A model generated the notes under the pieces. It did not search any database. It saw nothing but the letters and a program-made list of their open reading frames with translations, and was not told where the DNA came from. Shown here piece after piece: positions 17,966-27,237 of a stretch of DNA of 64,000 bases; position 1 is the stretch's first letter, and every line of letters starts with the position of its first letter. The stretch lies in assembly GCA_021730205.1 (NCBI GenBank), contig CP072533.1, positions 496,001 through 560,000 on the forward strand. The letters run 5' to 3'. The position numbers and the translations under genes were made by a program. This DNA comes from Candidatus Ruthia sp. Cpac_8_S14. GTDB taxonomy: Bacteria > Pseudomonadota > Gammaproteobacteria > PS1 > Pseudothioglobaceae.

Positions 17966-18292
17966 TTAAATATTGGCGTCAATAAACGCACTAAGTTCTG
18001 CTTTTGAAAGCGAACCCATTTTGGTTGCTTGAACGGCACCGTTAGAAAATAGTAATATCGTTGGAATGCCACGAATACCGTACTTTAGCGGTGTTTGGTT
18101 GTTCTCGTCTATATTAACTTTGGCAATAATGACTTTACCATCATATTCGTCAGCAATTTCATCTAATACAGGCGTTAACGCCTTGCATGGCCCGCACCAT
18201 TCAGCCCAAAAATCTACCAATATCACTTGTAATGAGTTAACAACATCTGTTTCAAAAGAAGCGTCAGTCACTACTTTAATTTTATCGTTCAT
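17966..18292 (-). CDS. trxA: Thioredoxin 1
   Basis: A 108-residue thioredoxin starting [18 protein letters not shown], equal in length to E. coli TrxA. The active site is W32-C33-G-P-C36, the buried Asp lies in LVDFWAEW, and the cis-Pro is in [10 protein letters not shown]. It is a general cytoplasmic disulfide reductase that serves enzymes such as ribonucleotide reductase and PAPS reductase. An upstream in-frame extension of 29 residues is Cys/Phe-rich and is rejected as untranslated leader. Confidence 0.96.
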   Translation of the reverse strand: MNDKIKVVTDASFETDVVNSLQVILVDFWAEWCGPCKALTPVLDEIADEYDGKVIIAKVNIDENNQTPLKYGIRGIPTILLFSNGAVQATKMGSLSKAELSAFIDANI

Positions 18293-18386
18293 ATCTTTTG
18301 TAATGTTAATCTGAAATGAAAAAAAGAAACAGCAGAACTGCTGATTGCATGGAATTATATCATCATTTAACTCGTGCAATATCTTT

Positions 18387-20906
18387 TTACAATCTTTCTT
18401 CCAAAGCCTCTTTAAGTACTGATTGTTCTGCCATGTTCAATGGCTGATTTTTAGCATTGCTAATAAAGAACACATCTTCAACTCTTTCCCCTATAGTAGC
18501 AATTCTAGCATTAATTAATGAGATATCTAATTCAAAGAAAACATAGGCAATGTTAGAAAGTATACCCTGCTTGTCGATCACATTAATTTCTAATTGGGTT
18601 AAGTTCCACTGTTCATTCACACTAAAACTGACTTTCATTTTATGATCAAAGTGTCGATGTGTGTATATATCATGGGTTGTTCTTATGCTCGCATCCAAAT
18701 CATTTAATTCATTTTCGATTTCTTGATTTATATTAATATACTCAAGTGCCTCATCTTGCAAAACACTAATCGTGTTATAAACTTTCCTATCCCTTGTGGT
18801 TAGGATTTTGGCATCCACAATATCAAGACCTAGTCTTTCAAGAATACTAATTAATTTAAAGAATAAACCTCTAAAATCATCACATAGCACAAAAATATCA
18901 ACCACATTATGTTGTGAAATTTTAGAGCTAACAATAATTTTATCCAAGGTTGTTTTAGTGGCAAAACTCAAATGCCATAAAATATCGTCAACTCCATAAC
19001 GTAAATAATAGTCTTTAGGCAGAGTTGATAATACCTTTTCAACGTCACTCATTTGATAACCCTGAGCAATAGAATCCTTAATAATAGTTTGCTTAATGTC
19101 TTGCACTCTTTGGTCTACACTTGGGCGCTGACTATTGCTACTTTCTAGGTGTTTTTTGGTATTGTAAAATAGTTTTTTTAGTAAAGAATCTTTCCAACTA
19201 TTCCACAAATCGTCTTTTGTTGCACGAATATCAGCATTTGTTAATAAATACAAGAATTCTAAAAATTCAACCGTGCCCACTTGCTTAGCAAAACGCTCAA
19301 TCACTTCAAAATCACCAATATCTTGCTTTTGCGCAACCACTGACATAAGTAAATGTTTTTCAACTAATTTTGAAACCAGGTCAGTATCGCTTTTTTTTAA
19401 TTGATGGTGCTGGCAAAATTCACGCGCATCAATTGCACCTAACTGAGCATGCTCCCCATCCCTGCCTTTAGCGATATCATGAAAAAGCCCTGCCAATAAT
19501 AGCAATTCTGGTTTTTGGATGCCTTGTGCTATCTCACTACAAAGTGCAAACTCCTTGGCAAATTCAGGTACGAAAAAACGCCGCAAATTGCGAATCACAA
19601 ACAATGTATGCTGATCCACCGTATAAGCATGAAATAAATCATACTGCATCAGCCCCATAATCTTGCCAAAAGCAGGAATGTAGTGCTCTAAAATACCATA
19701 ACGATTCATGAGTTTTAACGCCTTATTAACCCCTTGATTTTGCTGTAATAATTCAATAAATAGGCGATTATTCTTGCGCTTTTTGTAATAATCAAAATCA
19801 ATTAAATCAATGCTATTTTGCATTTGTCTAAGCGTTTTTGCACTAATGCCGCGCACATAATTATGTTTAGCAATGAGCAAAAATATTTCAATAAAAGCAG
19901 ATGCTGTTTGGATAAAAATTTGCGTATCAATTGAATGAATATAACCATGACTAATCATAAAACGGCTATTCAAATGCTGCATGTTTAAAATCTCATCTTC
20001 TAATAATTGCAACAAAATATCATTAAGACGCGATACCCTAGTTACAGTTTGATAATAATCCTTCATGAAAGTCTCAACCGACAAAGAATCCCCATCGACA
20101 TAATCTAGCATGGTTGCCACAGATTTTTGGTATTGGAATGCAAGCCTGTCTTCACGCCGATTAGCGATAATATGCAGTGCAAACCTAACTTTGAATAAAA
20201 ATAATTGCGATGTTTTTAATAACTCATACTCAGTGATTGTTAAATATTGCTTGTCGATCAGTTCAAACAAAGTATTAACATCAAAATACCACTTTGCTAC
20301 CCAAACAACTGTTTGAATATCTCTAAGACCGCCAGGGCTTTGCTTGATGTTTGGCTCTAAGTTATAAGCGGTATTGGAGAGGTTTTGGTGGCGATTGTGC
20401 TGCTCTTTTTGCTTTTCAGCTAAAAATGATTGGCTTGACCAAACACTAGATTTAATCACAGCCTTCATCTTAAAAAACAAAGACTTTTTACCTAAGATAA
20501 CGCGAGATTCCAATAAATTAGTCACTACACTAAGATCATTAATCATACTAATGCAATCTTTCAAATCCCGAGTTGCATGCCCTACTTCCAAATCAAGATC
20601 CCATAAAAATGTTAAAAAGTTAGCAATTTTTTTCTGATAAGTGTCATGCGCACCATCAGGAATTAAAATCAACAAATCTATATCCGAATACGGATGCAAT
20701 TCCTCCCTACCATAACCACCAACAGCCACCAAGCATAACTGGCTTGAAAGGTTAAAACTTTGCCAAATGTCCTTAAGTAATTGATCAACCCCTTCACTTC
20801 TAGCCAATACAAGTGTTTGAACTGTATTCGGATTATTTAAAAAATCCGCCTTGATTGAGTCTTGTAGTACTTGGTATTGCGTTTTAAATATTGATAAATC
20901 CACCAT
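18387..20906 (-). CDS. glnD: [Protein-PII] uridylyltransferase/uridylyl-removing enzyme GlnD
   Basis: An 839-residue sensor of glutamine that uridylylates and deuridylylates PII proteins. The nucleotidyltransferase motif [19 protein letters not shown] lies at residues 63-81. The HD hydrolase motif [12 protein letters not shown] lies near residue 480. Two C-terminal ACT domains are visible, with [17 protein letters not shown] and [20 protein letters not shown]. It is slightly shorter than E. coli GlnD (890) but complete in domain order. Retention suggests that nitrogen-status signalling is kept in this reduced genome. Confidence 0.94.
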   Translation of the reverse strand: MVDLSIFKTQYQVLQDSIKADFLNNPNTVQTLVLARSEGVDQLLKDIWQSFNLSSQLCLVAVGGYGREELHPYSDIDLLILIPDGAHDTYQKKIANFLTFLWDLDLEVGHATRDLKDCISMINDLSVVTNLLESRVILGKKSLFFKMKAVIKSSVWSSQSFLAEKQKEQHNRHQNLSNTAYNLEPNIKQSPGGLRDIQTVVWVAKWYFDVNTLFELIDKQYLTITEYELLKTSQLFLFKVRFALHIIANRREDRLAFQYQKSVATMLDYVDGDSLSVETFMKDYYQTVTRVSRLNDILLQLLEDEILNMQHLNSRFMISHGYIHSIDTQIFIQTASAFIEIFLLIAKHNYVRGISAKTLRQMQNSIDLIDFDYYKKRKNNRLFIELLQQNQGVNKALKLMNRYGILEHYIPAFGKIMGLMQYDLFHAYTVDQHTLFVIRNLRRFFVPEFAKEFALCSEIAQGIQKPELLLLAGLFHDIAKGRDGEHAQLGAIDAREFCQHHQLKKSDTDLVSKLVEKHLLMSVVAQKQDIGDFEVIERFAKQVGTVEFLEFLYLLTNADIRATKDDLWNSWKDSLLKKLFYNTKKHLESSNSQRPSVDQRVQDIKQTIIKDSIAQGYQMSDVEKVLSTLPKDYYLRYGVDDILWHLSFATKTTLDKIIVSSKISQHNVVDIFVLCDDFRGLFFKLISILERLGLDIVDAKILTTRDRKVYNTISVLQDEALEYININQEIENELNDLDASIRTTHDIYTHRHFDHKMKVSFSVNEQWNLTQLEINVIDKQGILSNIAYVFFELDISLINARIATIGERVEDVFFISNAKNQPLNMAEQSVLKEALEERL

Positions 20907-20910
20907 ATTT

Positions 20911-21265
20911 TTATATCAAATCACTTAGGACATTATTTTTAACTATATGCAATCGCTCATTAATCATCTCTTTGACCCAACTATTAAGGCTTGTACCATC
21001 ACTACTAGCTTTGGCAACTAATTTAGCATGGTCAATAGGATTAATATGAACAAGAACTTACCACTCATCGGCTTTTTAGACTCTTTGTTTTTCTTTATTA
21101 CATATTTCTAAATAAAAATCCACTGATTTTTTAAATTTTTGTGCTAAGTTTTTAACACTATCAGACTCAAAAGTAATCAAAGTTGACGAGCTGATGTTAA
21201 TCACCTCAAAGAATTTAATCTTCTTCGCTATAATGCGTTGCTGTCTCCTATCCGTTATAATCCAT
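20911..21265 (-). pseudogene. Decayed HicB-type antitoxin
   Basis: From ATG 21263-21265 the minus strand gives MDYNG and, after a stop and frameshifts, the HicB core LITFESDSVKNLAQKFKK, then SVDFYLEICNKEKQ. A shifted frame gives ESKKPMSGKF, and the original frame then gives HINPIDHAKLVAKASSDGTS and LNSWVKEMINERL. The order of a partial RNase-H-like fold, a (K)KPxSGKF linker and a C-terminal Arc/MetJ-type helix-turn-helix (SLNxWV) is diagnostic of HicB. At least two frameshifts and one stop disable it. It lies five bases upstream of glnD in the same direction. Confidence 0.82.
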
Positions 21266-21419
21266 AAATAATCCTTGATCTTATTAATAAATATTTGTAA
21301 TTTAATAACTACATATCGTTTAATCTCATTATTTGGATGAGGTTTATGTAAGATTATTTCTTCATTTTAATACCAAAGGCAATTCTTAAATCTTGTGTTT
21401 TACGATGTTTATTATTCAC
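21266..21419 (-). pseudogene. Decayed HicA-type toxin with internal deletion
   Basis: Directly upstream of the hicB remnant, a GTG at 21417-21419 opens VNNKHRKTQDLR, similar to the N-terminus of HicA toxins. After a stop, another frame reads EEIILHKPHPNNEIKRYVV and then IKLQIFINKI, the C-terminal HxPHP...K-Y part of HicA mRNA interferases. The middle part with the catalytic His and dsRBD strands is missing. Together with the following hicB remnant it is a fossil toxin-antitoxin pair in the usual toxin-first order. Confidence 0.62.
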
Positions 21420-21559
21420 AGATAAATGATGCTAACATAAGACAAGAATAGTTTTATTTATATTGAAGCCTTTGTATAATTATCCATAAGGGGAGGAGGC
21501 TGTACGGTGGGTGATTATGCAAAAGTCTCATATTATAATTATAACCAAAGAGAATTTAA

Positions 21560-22520
21560 TGACTGTTTATAACACTGCCAATCATTCACACCATTCACCA
21601 TCGTAGCGTTCATTAACACCGCCCCACTGAGTGCCATCAATAAAGCAACACTATCACTGGCTTCAAACCTTATTTTATCGCCTGTGTCTAAAATCTCTAA
21701 ATAAATATAAGTGTCGTCTTGGTATAACCCCTACTACAATCTTGCATATTGATATTTTGTCCAAATTTAAGCACATCATAACCATTCAACGCCAAGATTA
21801 AAGATATAATCCGCCTATGACTTTGTCATTGCCAGAGCCACCATTTAAAGTATCGTTACCTGCATGTCCATTTAGAGTGTCATTATGCTTTAATTCAAAA
21901 CGATTGATTATCGCAGTATTTAGGACTATCTAAATCTAACATCATTACCAATAAAAATAACATCTATAGTTCTGATTAAATCTTAAAATATGACAGTTTG
22001 CTTTACAACTTGATTGAATTGATGCTCTTTAAGTGCTTGGTAAGCTTGTTCATACAAAGATTGGGAGTTAACTAAATTTTCTGTTCTAAAGCTATAAACT
22101 TTAACATCATCTCCTTCATCTCCTTCATCTGTTTGTTGCGTGGTTATTTTGCCAAGTATTACCGCCAAGCACCTGCTCGGTACTAATAGTTTCTAACAGA
22201 GCTAGATTTTACCTTAAACTATTATCAATACCAAAACGGATTAGCTCACCATAATTTTGTACATTTGTGCCTTCAATAAACTCAGCGTTAAAAGTAGATG
22301 GTTTAATCGCATCTTTGCTCCATTAATAAAGCACAGCATCAAAATCTTGTACTCGAATATAGTAGTTTTCTGTATTTATACATCATCAAAACTAAGGCTT
22401 CAATGCTATCACGAGCCTTTTGCCCATTTGACAGTGGTGTATTATAATGCTAAACAGTTCAGAACTATCGTCCATCTTACCATTGTTGTCGTGGTTAAAA
22501 TACCAATAAAATCTTTTTTT
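21560..22520 (-). pseudogene. Fossil of an RTX/haemolysin-type calcium-binding protein
   Basis: The minus strand from about 22505 down reads HDNNGKMDDSSELF, then in another frame LSNGQKARDSIEAL, the EF-hand-like 'D-x-N-G-x-x-D-D-x-S-E-L-F' block typical of large RTX proteins. A 61-residue open piece (21983-22168) contains AVILGKITTQQTDEGDE and EHQFNQVVKQT. Further down (about 21810-21895) come two Gly/Asp nonapeptide repeats: NDTLNGHAGNDTLNGGSGND. Many stops and shifts separate the parts. The original protein would have been large and secreted by a type I system; no T1SS genes lie nearby. Its role (toxin, adhesin, enzyme) cannot be told. Confidence 0.78.
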
Positions 22521-22834
22521 ATTGTTTTCGGCATAATTTTATGGTCAAATAATTTATTTTTACTATACAAGCAAGCGAATATTTAGAAAAATATTTTTGT
22601 ACTATAATCTTTGAAAACTTATTGATAGTTAGTAAATAATCATTCTTTTAACCGATTTAATGATTTTTATAAATATGCTCAGTGTTTCAAAAGCTATTTT
22701 TTTAATCCTAGTTAAAGCTGACTCTTTCTACGCGATGTATGCTGACAGTCTGATATAGGCTTTAAATAAGCATTTCAAACTATTCGTTTTATTGCTGGGT
22801 AAGGAGTGTGTTTATTTAGTAACGGCTGTTTCTT
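22521..22834. other. Intergenic stretch, nothing recognised
   Basis: About 310 bp of A+T-rich sequence between the RTX fossil and the gltX stop. I see no coding frame, repeat or strong hairpin. It is probably eroded sequence. Confidence 0.6.
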
Positions 22835-24199
22835 TTAAAAATCAATTGCCATTTTTAAGCGTGATAGTGCTTTATCTTTGCCAACTAACTCAGCTACAAT
22901 GTCGATACTACCTGCATTTCCGTTGCCACTTAGTGCAAGCCTAAAAGGCTGACCTACTTTACCAAAACCGATGTTAAGTTCAAAGCACACTTCTTTAACA
23001 GCTTGTTTGATGTTGTTGGCTTGCCAAGTGCTTAGGGCTTTTAGTTTTGTAAGTAAATGCTTGAGTGGCGCTTTATCTTTAAAGTGTTTTTTGGCGAGTT
23101 TTTCATCAAGAGTATCAAAATCTTGATAGAACATTTTTACTTCGCTTGCCATGCCAAGCAAGGTTTTACACCTATCTTGCAAGTGTTGAACAATTGTTTT
23201 AATATCAGGTGTATCCGTAACGGTAATTGCTTGATTTTGAAGATGCCAAGTTAGGTTATTAAGTAAATTCTCAACACTGGAATTTTTAATAGTTTCTTGA
23301 TTGAACCATAAAAGCTTATCCTGATTAAAACTTGCAGGTGCCTTGTTGATGTTTTTTAATTCAAATAGTTTAACAATTTCATCCATAGAAAATATTTCTT
23401 GCTCACCATGCGACCAACCTAAGTGAGCTAAATAATTAAGCAAGGCTTCAGGCAAAAATCCTGCATCTCGATAAGCCATAATGTTCACAGCACTGTGGCG
23501 TTTTGAAAGGCGCGTACCATCACTACCTAAAATCATAGGCAAATGTGCAAATTCTGGCAAATCCCAATTTAACGCTTGATAAAGGTTAATTTGTTTAGGG
23601 GTGTTGTTGATATGGTCATCACCACGAATAACACAATCAATTTGCATGTCATGATCATCAACTACCACGGTTAAATTATAAGTTGGTGTGCCATCGCTGC
23701 GAGCAATAATTAAATCGTCCAATTCTTTATTATTGATTGAAATTTGCCCTTTAACCACATCATTAAAAATCACCAACCCTTCCTCTAGGTTGTTAAAACG
23801 CACAACGCCAATATTTAGGCCTTTATCCCGACAACAACCATCGTACTTGGCCTTTTTGCCTTGTTTGGTTAAATCTTCACGCAAGATTTGTAAGCGCTCT
23901 TTAGAGCATTCGCAATAATAAGCTTTTTTTTCATCTAATAGTTGTTGAACAACTTGCTTGTACCTGTCAAAACGATCTGTTTGATAAAAAGGTCCTTCAT
24001 CGTAGTCAAGCCCAAGCCAATCCATGCCTTGTAAAATCGCATCAACGGATGCTTGAGTTGAGCGTTCTAAATCTGTATCTTCAATACGTAGTACAAATTT
24101 ACCATGTTGCTTTTTAGCCCAAGCCCAAGCAAATAATGCAGTTCTGGCACCACCGATATGTAGGTAGCCTGTAGGGGATGGGGCAAATCTTGATTTCAT
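22835..24199 (-). CDS. gltX: Glutamyl-tRNA synthetase
   Basis: A 454-residue class I aminoacyl-tRNA synthetase. The HIGH-like signature is in RFAPSPTGYLHIGGARTA (H14-I-G-G). The KMSKS-like signature is RLSKRHSA near residue 235. A Cys-rich zinc site (CECSKERL ... DGCCRD) lies near 95-130. The C-terminal anticodon-binding helical part is present. It is slightly shorter than E. coli GltX (471). It is followed downstream by about 2 kb of decayed sequence and preceded 18 bp upstream by the Sel1-repeat gene, which may be co-transcribed. Confidence 0.95.
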   Translation of the reverse strand: MKSRFAPSPTGYLHIGGARTALFAWAWAKKQHGKFVLRIEDTDLERSTQASVDAILQGMDWLGLDYDEGPFYQTDRFDRYKQVVQQLLDEKKAYYCECSKERLQILREDLTKQGKKAKYDGCCRDKGLNIGVVRFNNLEEGLVIFNDVVKGQISINNKELDDLIIARSDGTPTYNLTVVVDDHDMQIDCVIRGDDHINNTPKQINLYQALNWDLPEFAHLPMILGSDGTRLSKRHSAVNIMAYRDAGFLPEALLNYLAHLGWSHGEQEIFSMDEIVKLFELKNINKAPASFNQDKLLWFNQETIKNSSVENLLNNLTWHLQNQAITVTDTPDIKTIVQHLQDRCKTLLGMASEVKMFYQDFDTLDEKLAKKHFKDKAPLKHLLTKLKALSTWQANNIKQAVKEVCFELNIGFGKVGQPFRLALSGNGNAGSIDIVAELVGKDKALSRLKMAIDF

Positions 24200-24217
24200 T
24201 ATTCATTTTTCTTATTT

Positions 24218-24667
24218 TTATAAGTTGATTTTATCAGCCCTATCAAACCAATATTGCGCTTTTTCTAAATCTTCTTTAACTTCTTTACCATCTTCATACA
24301 GCATGCCCAATGTATACATCGGACCAGGAATGCCAAACTCAGCACCTTTTTCAAACCACTCAATGGACTTTGTAATGTCTTTTTCTACACCTTCGCCAGT
24401 CATATATGCCACACCTAGCATGTGATGAGCAAATGCATGGTCTTGACTTGCTGCTTGTAGGAGGTTTTCAAACCCTAAGGGTTGGTTTTCAACCATGCCT
24501 AAGCCGTTCATTTGCATCATGCCAACACGCCACAGCGCTTCAGCATTGCCTTTTGTGGCAAGTGGGGCTAATAATTGATATGCCATAGTGAAATTTTTAG
24601 TATCAAAGGCAGTAATACCGCTGAATAAATCTGCATCATATATGTCTATATTACTTGAATTTGGCAT
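24218..24667 (-). CDS. Sel1-like/TPR repeat protein
   Basis: A 149-residue protein with at least three Sel1-like repeats of about 36 residues: ALWRVGMMQMNGLGMVENQ, HHMLGVAYMTGEGVEKDI and MYTLGMLYEDGKEVKEDL. The start is taken at ATG 24665-24667 (MPNSSNIDIYDADLF), preceded by AGAGAAAGAT; a longer in-frame extension of 53 residues reaches into the divergent gene region and is unlikely. No signal peptide is seen. Such repeats mediate protein contacts; the partner is unknown. It lies just upstream of gltX in the same direction. Confidence 0.72.
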   Translation of the reverse strand: MPNSSNIDIYDADLFSGITAFDTKNFTMAYQLLAPLATKGNAEALWRVGMMQMNGLGMVENQPLGFENLLQAASQDHAFAHHMLGVAYMTGEGVEKDITKSIEWFEKGAEFGIPGPMYTLGMLYEDGKEVKEDLEKAQYWFDRADKINL

Positions 24668-24749
24668 ATCTTTCTCTAATATAAAAAAAGTAATTAATTT
24701 TACACTGTTATAATATATTTTGTATTCGCTAAATAGTCGTTGTAACACC

Positions 24750-25112
24750 ATGGAATTTAACCAACAAGAAACAAGCCATAACAGTATTGTTTCTGTTGAA
24801 GAATACCATGTTAACTTAGCACACACACAGCTTAAAATCCCTTGTTTTATTTCTTCTCATCATTGTTGTGAAGTTAGTATGACTCATCTTGATGATATTG
24901 ATAAAGTTTCATTATTCCCTCTGTCTAATCAAGATGATATTGATTTGTTAATTATCGGCACAGGTACAACGCACCAGTTTTTACATCCAAAACAACAAGT
25001 ATCCATTCGGCAAATGGGTATTGGTACCGAAAGTATGAACAATAAATCAGCTTGTCGAAGTTTTAACTTGCTATTGTCTGACGCTAGATCGGTTGGTTTG
25101 CTGTTATTATGA
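24750..25112 (+). CDS. Mth938-domain (DUF498/NDUFAF3-like) protein
   Basis: A 120-residue protein starting at ATG 24750 (MEFNQQETSHNSIVSVEEYH). The fold signature is DDIDLLIIGTGTTHQFLHPK, followed by GIGTESMNNKSACRSFNLL and a hydrophobic C-terminal strand ARSVGLLLL. Eukaryotic relatives help assemble respiratory complex I; the bacterial function is not established. The stop overlaps the rodA start (ATGA), so it heads the rodA-mltB-dacA cluster. The longer in-frame start ten codons upstream cannot be excluded. Confidence 0.78.
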   Translation: MEFNQQETSHNSIVSVEEYHVNLAHTQLKIPCFISSHHCCEVSMTHLDDIDKVSLFPLSNQDDIDLLIIGTGTTHQFLHPKQQVSIRQMGIGTESMNNKSACRSFNLLLSDARSVGLLLL

Positions 25113-26248
25113 AATTATTAAGTATTGCACAAATACGCCATTATTGGTATTACTTTAAGATGGACACGCCTTTATTTTTACTAATTATGGCACTCAGTGG
25201 ATTTGGACTTGTTGTGCTTTATTCAGCCTCAGCTGGTTCTATGCAAATCATTTATAAACAAGTGTTTCACTTTATGCTAGCAATTGGTGCAATGTTGGTA
25301 ATTGCTCAAATACCGCCTTATCAACTTAGGCGTTTTTCTCCTTACTTAATGCTGTTTGGTATCTTTTTGCTGATTTTGGTTTTAATTTTTGGCTCCAGTG
25401 GTGGTGGCGCTCAACGCTGGCTTAATTTAGGTTTTATACGCTTTCAACCTTCTGAAATTATGAAAATTATCGTCCCTATTGCCATTGCCTCAATTCTGAG
25501 TGAAAAAACACTACCACCAAAATCACTGCCTGTTTTTTTATCCATTGCTGCCATTGTTTCAATCGTAATACTCATTGCCAAACAACCAGATTTGGGCACG
25601 TCGCTATTAATTGGCGCTTCTGGTTTTTACGTGTTGTTTTTTTCAGGCATTCGTGTTCAAATTCTTAAAAATAATTGGTTAAATTTTGCACTGATTTCAT
25701 CAATCATCGCCTCAGGTGCTTATGTTGCATGGAACTATCTATTAATGGGTTATCAAAAAAAACGTATCCTAACTTTAATTGACCCAGGTTCTGACCCGTT
25801 AGGCTCTGGCTATCACATCTTGCAATCAAAAATTGCGATTGGCTCTGGCGGTTTGGTTGGTAAGGGTTTAGAGCAAGGCTCCCAATCCCAACTTAATTTT
25901 CTACCTGAACATGCAACTGATTTTATCTTTGCTGTGATTGCTGAAGAGTTGGGCTTTATGGGTGTCATATTTTTATTCACCTTATATGGGCTAATTATTT
26001 ACCGATTATTGCTCATTTCTTTTCAATCAGAAGATAATTTTTCAAAACTATTAGGTGCAAGCTTAACCCTTATCTTCTTTACTTATATTTTTGTTAATGT
26101 TGGCATGGTGTCTGGGCTATTACCTGTAGTGGGTGTGCCATTACCACTGATTAGCTATGGTGGCTCATCACTCATCACTCTAATGTCTAGCTTTGGCATT
26201 ATCATGGCAATTCGTAAACACAAAACACCAAGATACTTGCAAAACTAA
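25109..26248 (+). CDS. rodA: Rod-shape-determining SEDS glycosyltransferase RodA
   Basis: A 379-residue polytopic inner-membrane protein of the SEDS family that polymerises lipid II together with a class B PBP. About ten membrane helices are visible. Diagnostic segments are RWLNLGFIRFQPSEIMKI, KQPDLGTSLLIGASG, GSGGLVGKGLEQGSQSQL-type loop with LPEHATDFIFAVIAEELG, and the C-terminal PVVGVPLPLISYGGSS. The length fits E. coli RodA (370). It is coupled to the upstream Mth938-like gene and shares a TAATG junction with mltB. The partner mrdA (PBP2), usually adjacent, is not in this cluster. Confidence 0.95.
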   Translation: MKLLSIAQIRHYWYYFKMDTPLFLLIMALSGFGLVVLYSASAGSMQIIYKQVFHFMLAIGAMLVIAQIPPYQLRRFSPYLMLFGIFLLILVLIFGSSGGGAQRWLNLGFIRFQPSEIMKIIVPIAIASILSEKTLPPKSLPVFLSIAAIVSIVILIAKQPDLGTSLLIGASGFYVLFFSGIRVQILKNNWLNFALISSIIASGAYVAWNYLLMGYQKKRILTLIDPGSDPLGSGYHILQSKIAIGSGGLVGKGLEQGSQSQLNFLPEHATDFIFAVIAEELGFMGVIFLFTLYGLIIYRLLLISFQSEDNFSKLLGASLTLIFFTYIFVNVGMVSGLLPVVGVPLPLISYGGSSLITLMSSFGIIMAIRKHKTPRYLQN

Positions 26249-27231
26249 TGCGCACATTCTTGCTTTTATTTATTTGCTTTTCTGGCTCGATTATTGCTAA
26301 AACTTTACCAGCAACTAACTTTCAAGCAACCCATAACTTTATTAATAAAATGGTAAATAATCATCAATTCAACAAAGATGAATTGATGATTATTTTTTCA
26401 AAAATTGAACTAACGCTTGCAGAAAAAAAGAAAAAAAGAAAAAAAGAAAAAACCATGTCTTGGGATAAATACAGAGCTTTGTTTATTACTGAGCAGCGTA
26501 TTAAAGATGGCATTAACTTTTGGCAAGATAACTTAGCAACACTTAAACGCGCTGAAAGTAAATACAATGTACCTGCAGAAATCATAGTTGCTATTTTAGG
26601 TATTGAGACTAACTATGGCAATAGAAAAGGCACGCATCCAACTTTAGAAACGCTAGCAAAACGAGCATTTGGTAATTATAGAAGGAAAAAATTCTATCAA
26701 AAAGAGTTAAAAGAATTCCTGCTTATGTCACGTGAAAACGTCATTCCGCCTTTATCCATACAAGGCTCTTATGCAGGTGCAATGGGCTATCCACAGTTTA
26801 TTGCCAGCTCTTATAGATACTACGCTGTTGATTTTAACCATGATGGTAAGATTGATTTATTCTCAAATCCTGTTGATGCAATCGGCTCTATTGCTAATTA
26901 TTTTGATCAGCACCAGTGGCATGATGGAGGTGAATTTGCAAGACCTATTGCACTTCAATCAAGCCACTTAAAACACGCCAGATTAAGCACTAACAAACCT
27001 AAAAAAAATACTCAGTACTGGCGCAATAAAGGTTTGGATATTTACCAAGACATTCAGAATAAAACCAAATTAGCATTTATCAGCCTGCCACAAGATGAAA
27101 TCAATGAAACTTGGCTCACTTTTTGGAATTTTTACGTGCTAACGCGTTATAATCACGACAATAGATATGCTATGGTAGCTTACCAACTATCAATCAAGTT
27201 AAAACAAGCATTCAATCAACTAAACAACTAA
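26248..27231 (+). CDS. mltB: Membrane-bound lytic murein transglycosylase B family
   Basis: A 327-residue periplasmic enzyme that cleaves peptidoglycan glycan strands, forming anhydro-MurNAc. An N-terminal signal peptide (about residues 1-18, without an obvious lipobox) is followed by the catalytic domain. The catalytic Glu is E120 in ILGIETNYG, and the family motif SYAGAMGYPQFIASSYRYYA follows, then DFNHDGKIDL and IGSIANYFDQHQW. A very unusual Lys-rich stretch (about residues 60-70) is encoded by a tandem 8-bp A-rich repeat (26423-26452), a slippage hotspot. It overlaps the rodA stop by one base. Confidence 0.92.
   Translation: MRTFLLLFICFSGSIIAKTLPATNFQATHNFINKMVNNHQFNKDELMIIFSKIELTLAEKKKKRKKEKTMSWDKYRALFITEQRIKDGINFWQDNLATLKRAESKYNVPAEIIVAILGIETNYGNRKGTHPTLETLAKRAFGNYRRKKFYQKELKEFLLMSRENVIPPLSIQGSYAGAMGYPQFIASSYRYYAVDFNHDGKIDLFSNPVDAIGSIANYFDQHQWHDGGEFARPIALQSSHLKHARLSTNKPKKNTQYWRNKGLDIYQDIQNKTKLAFISLPQDEINETWLTFWNFYVLTRYNHDNRYAMVAYQLSIKLKQAFNQLNN
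26423..26452 (+). repeat. 8-bp tandem repeat (AAAAAAAG)x3 plus A6 within mltB
   Basis: Three exact copies of a seven-A-plus-G unit (26423-26446) are followed by six more A residues. The run encodes a Lys/Arg-rich, low-complexity part of MltB. Because the unit length is not a multiple of three, loss or gain of one unit shifts the frame. It is a candidate polymerase-slippage or phase-variation site. Confidence 0.85.
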
Positions 27232-27237
27232 TACTTT

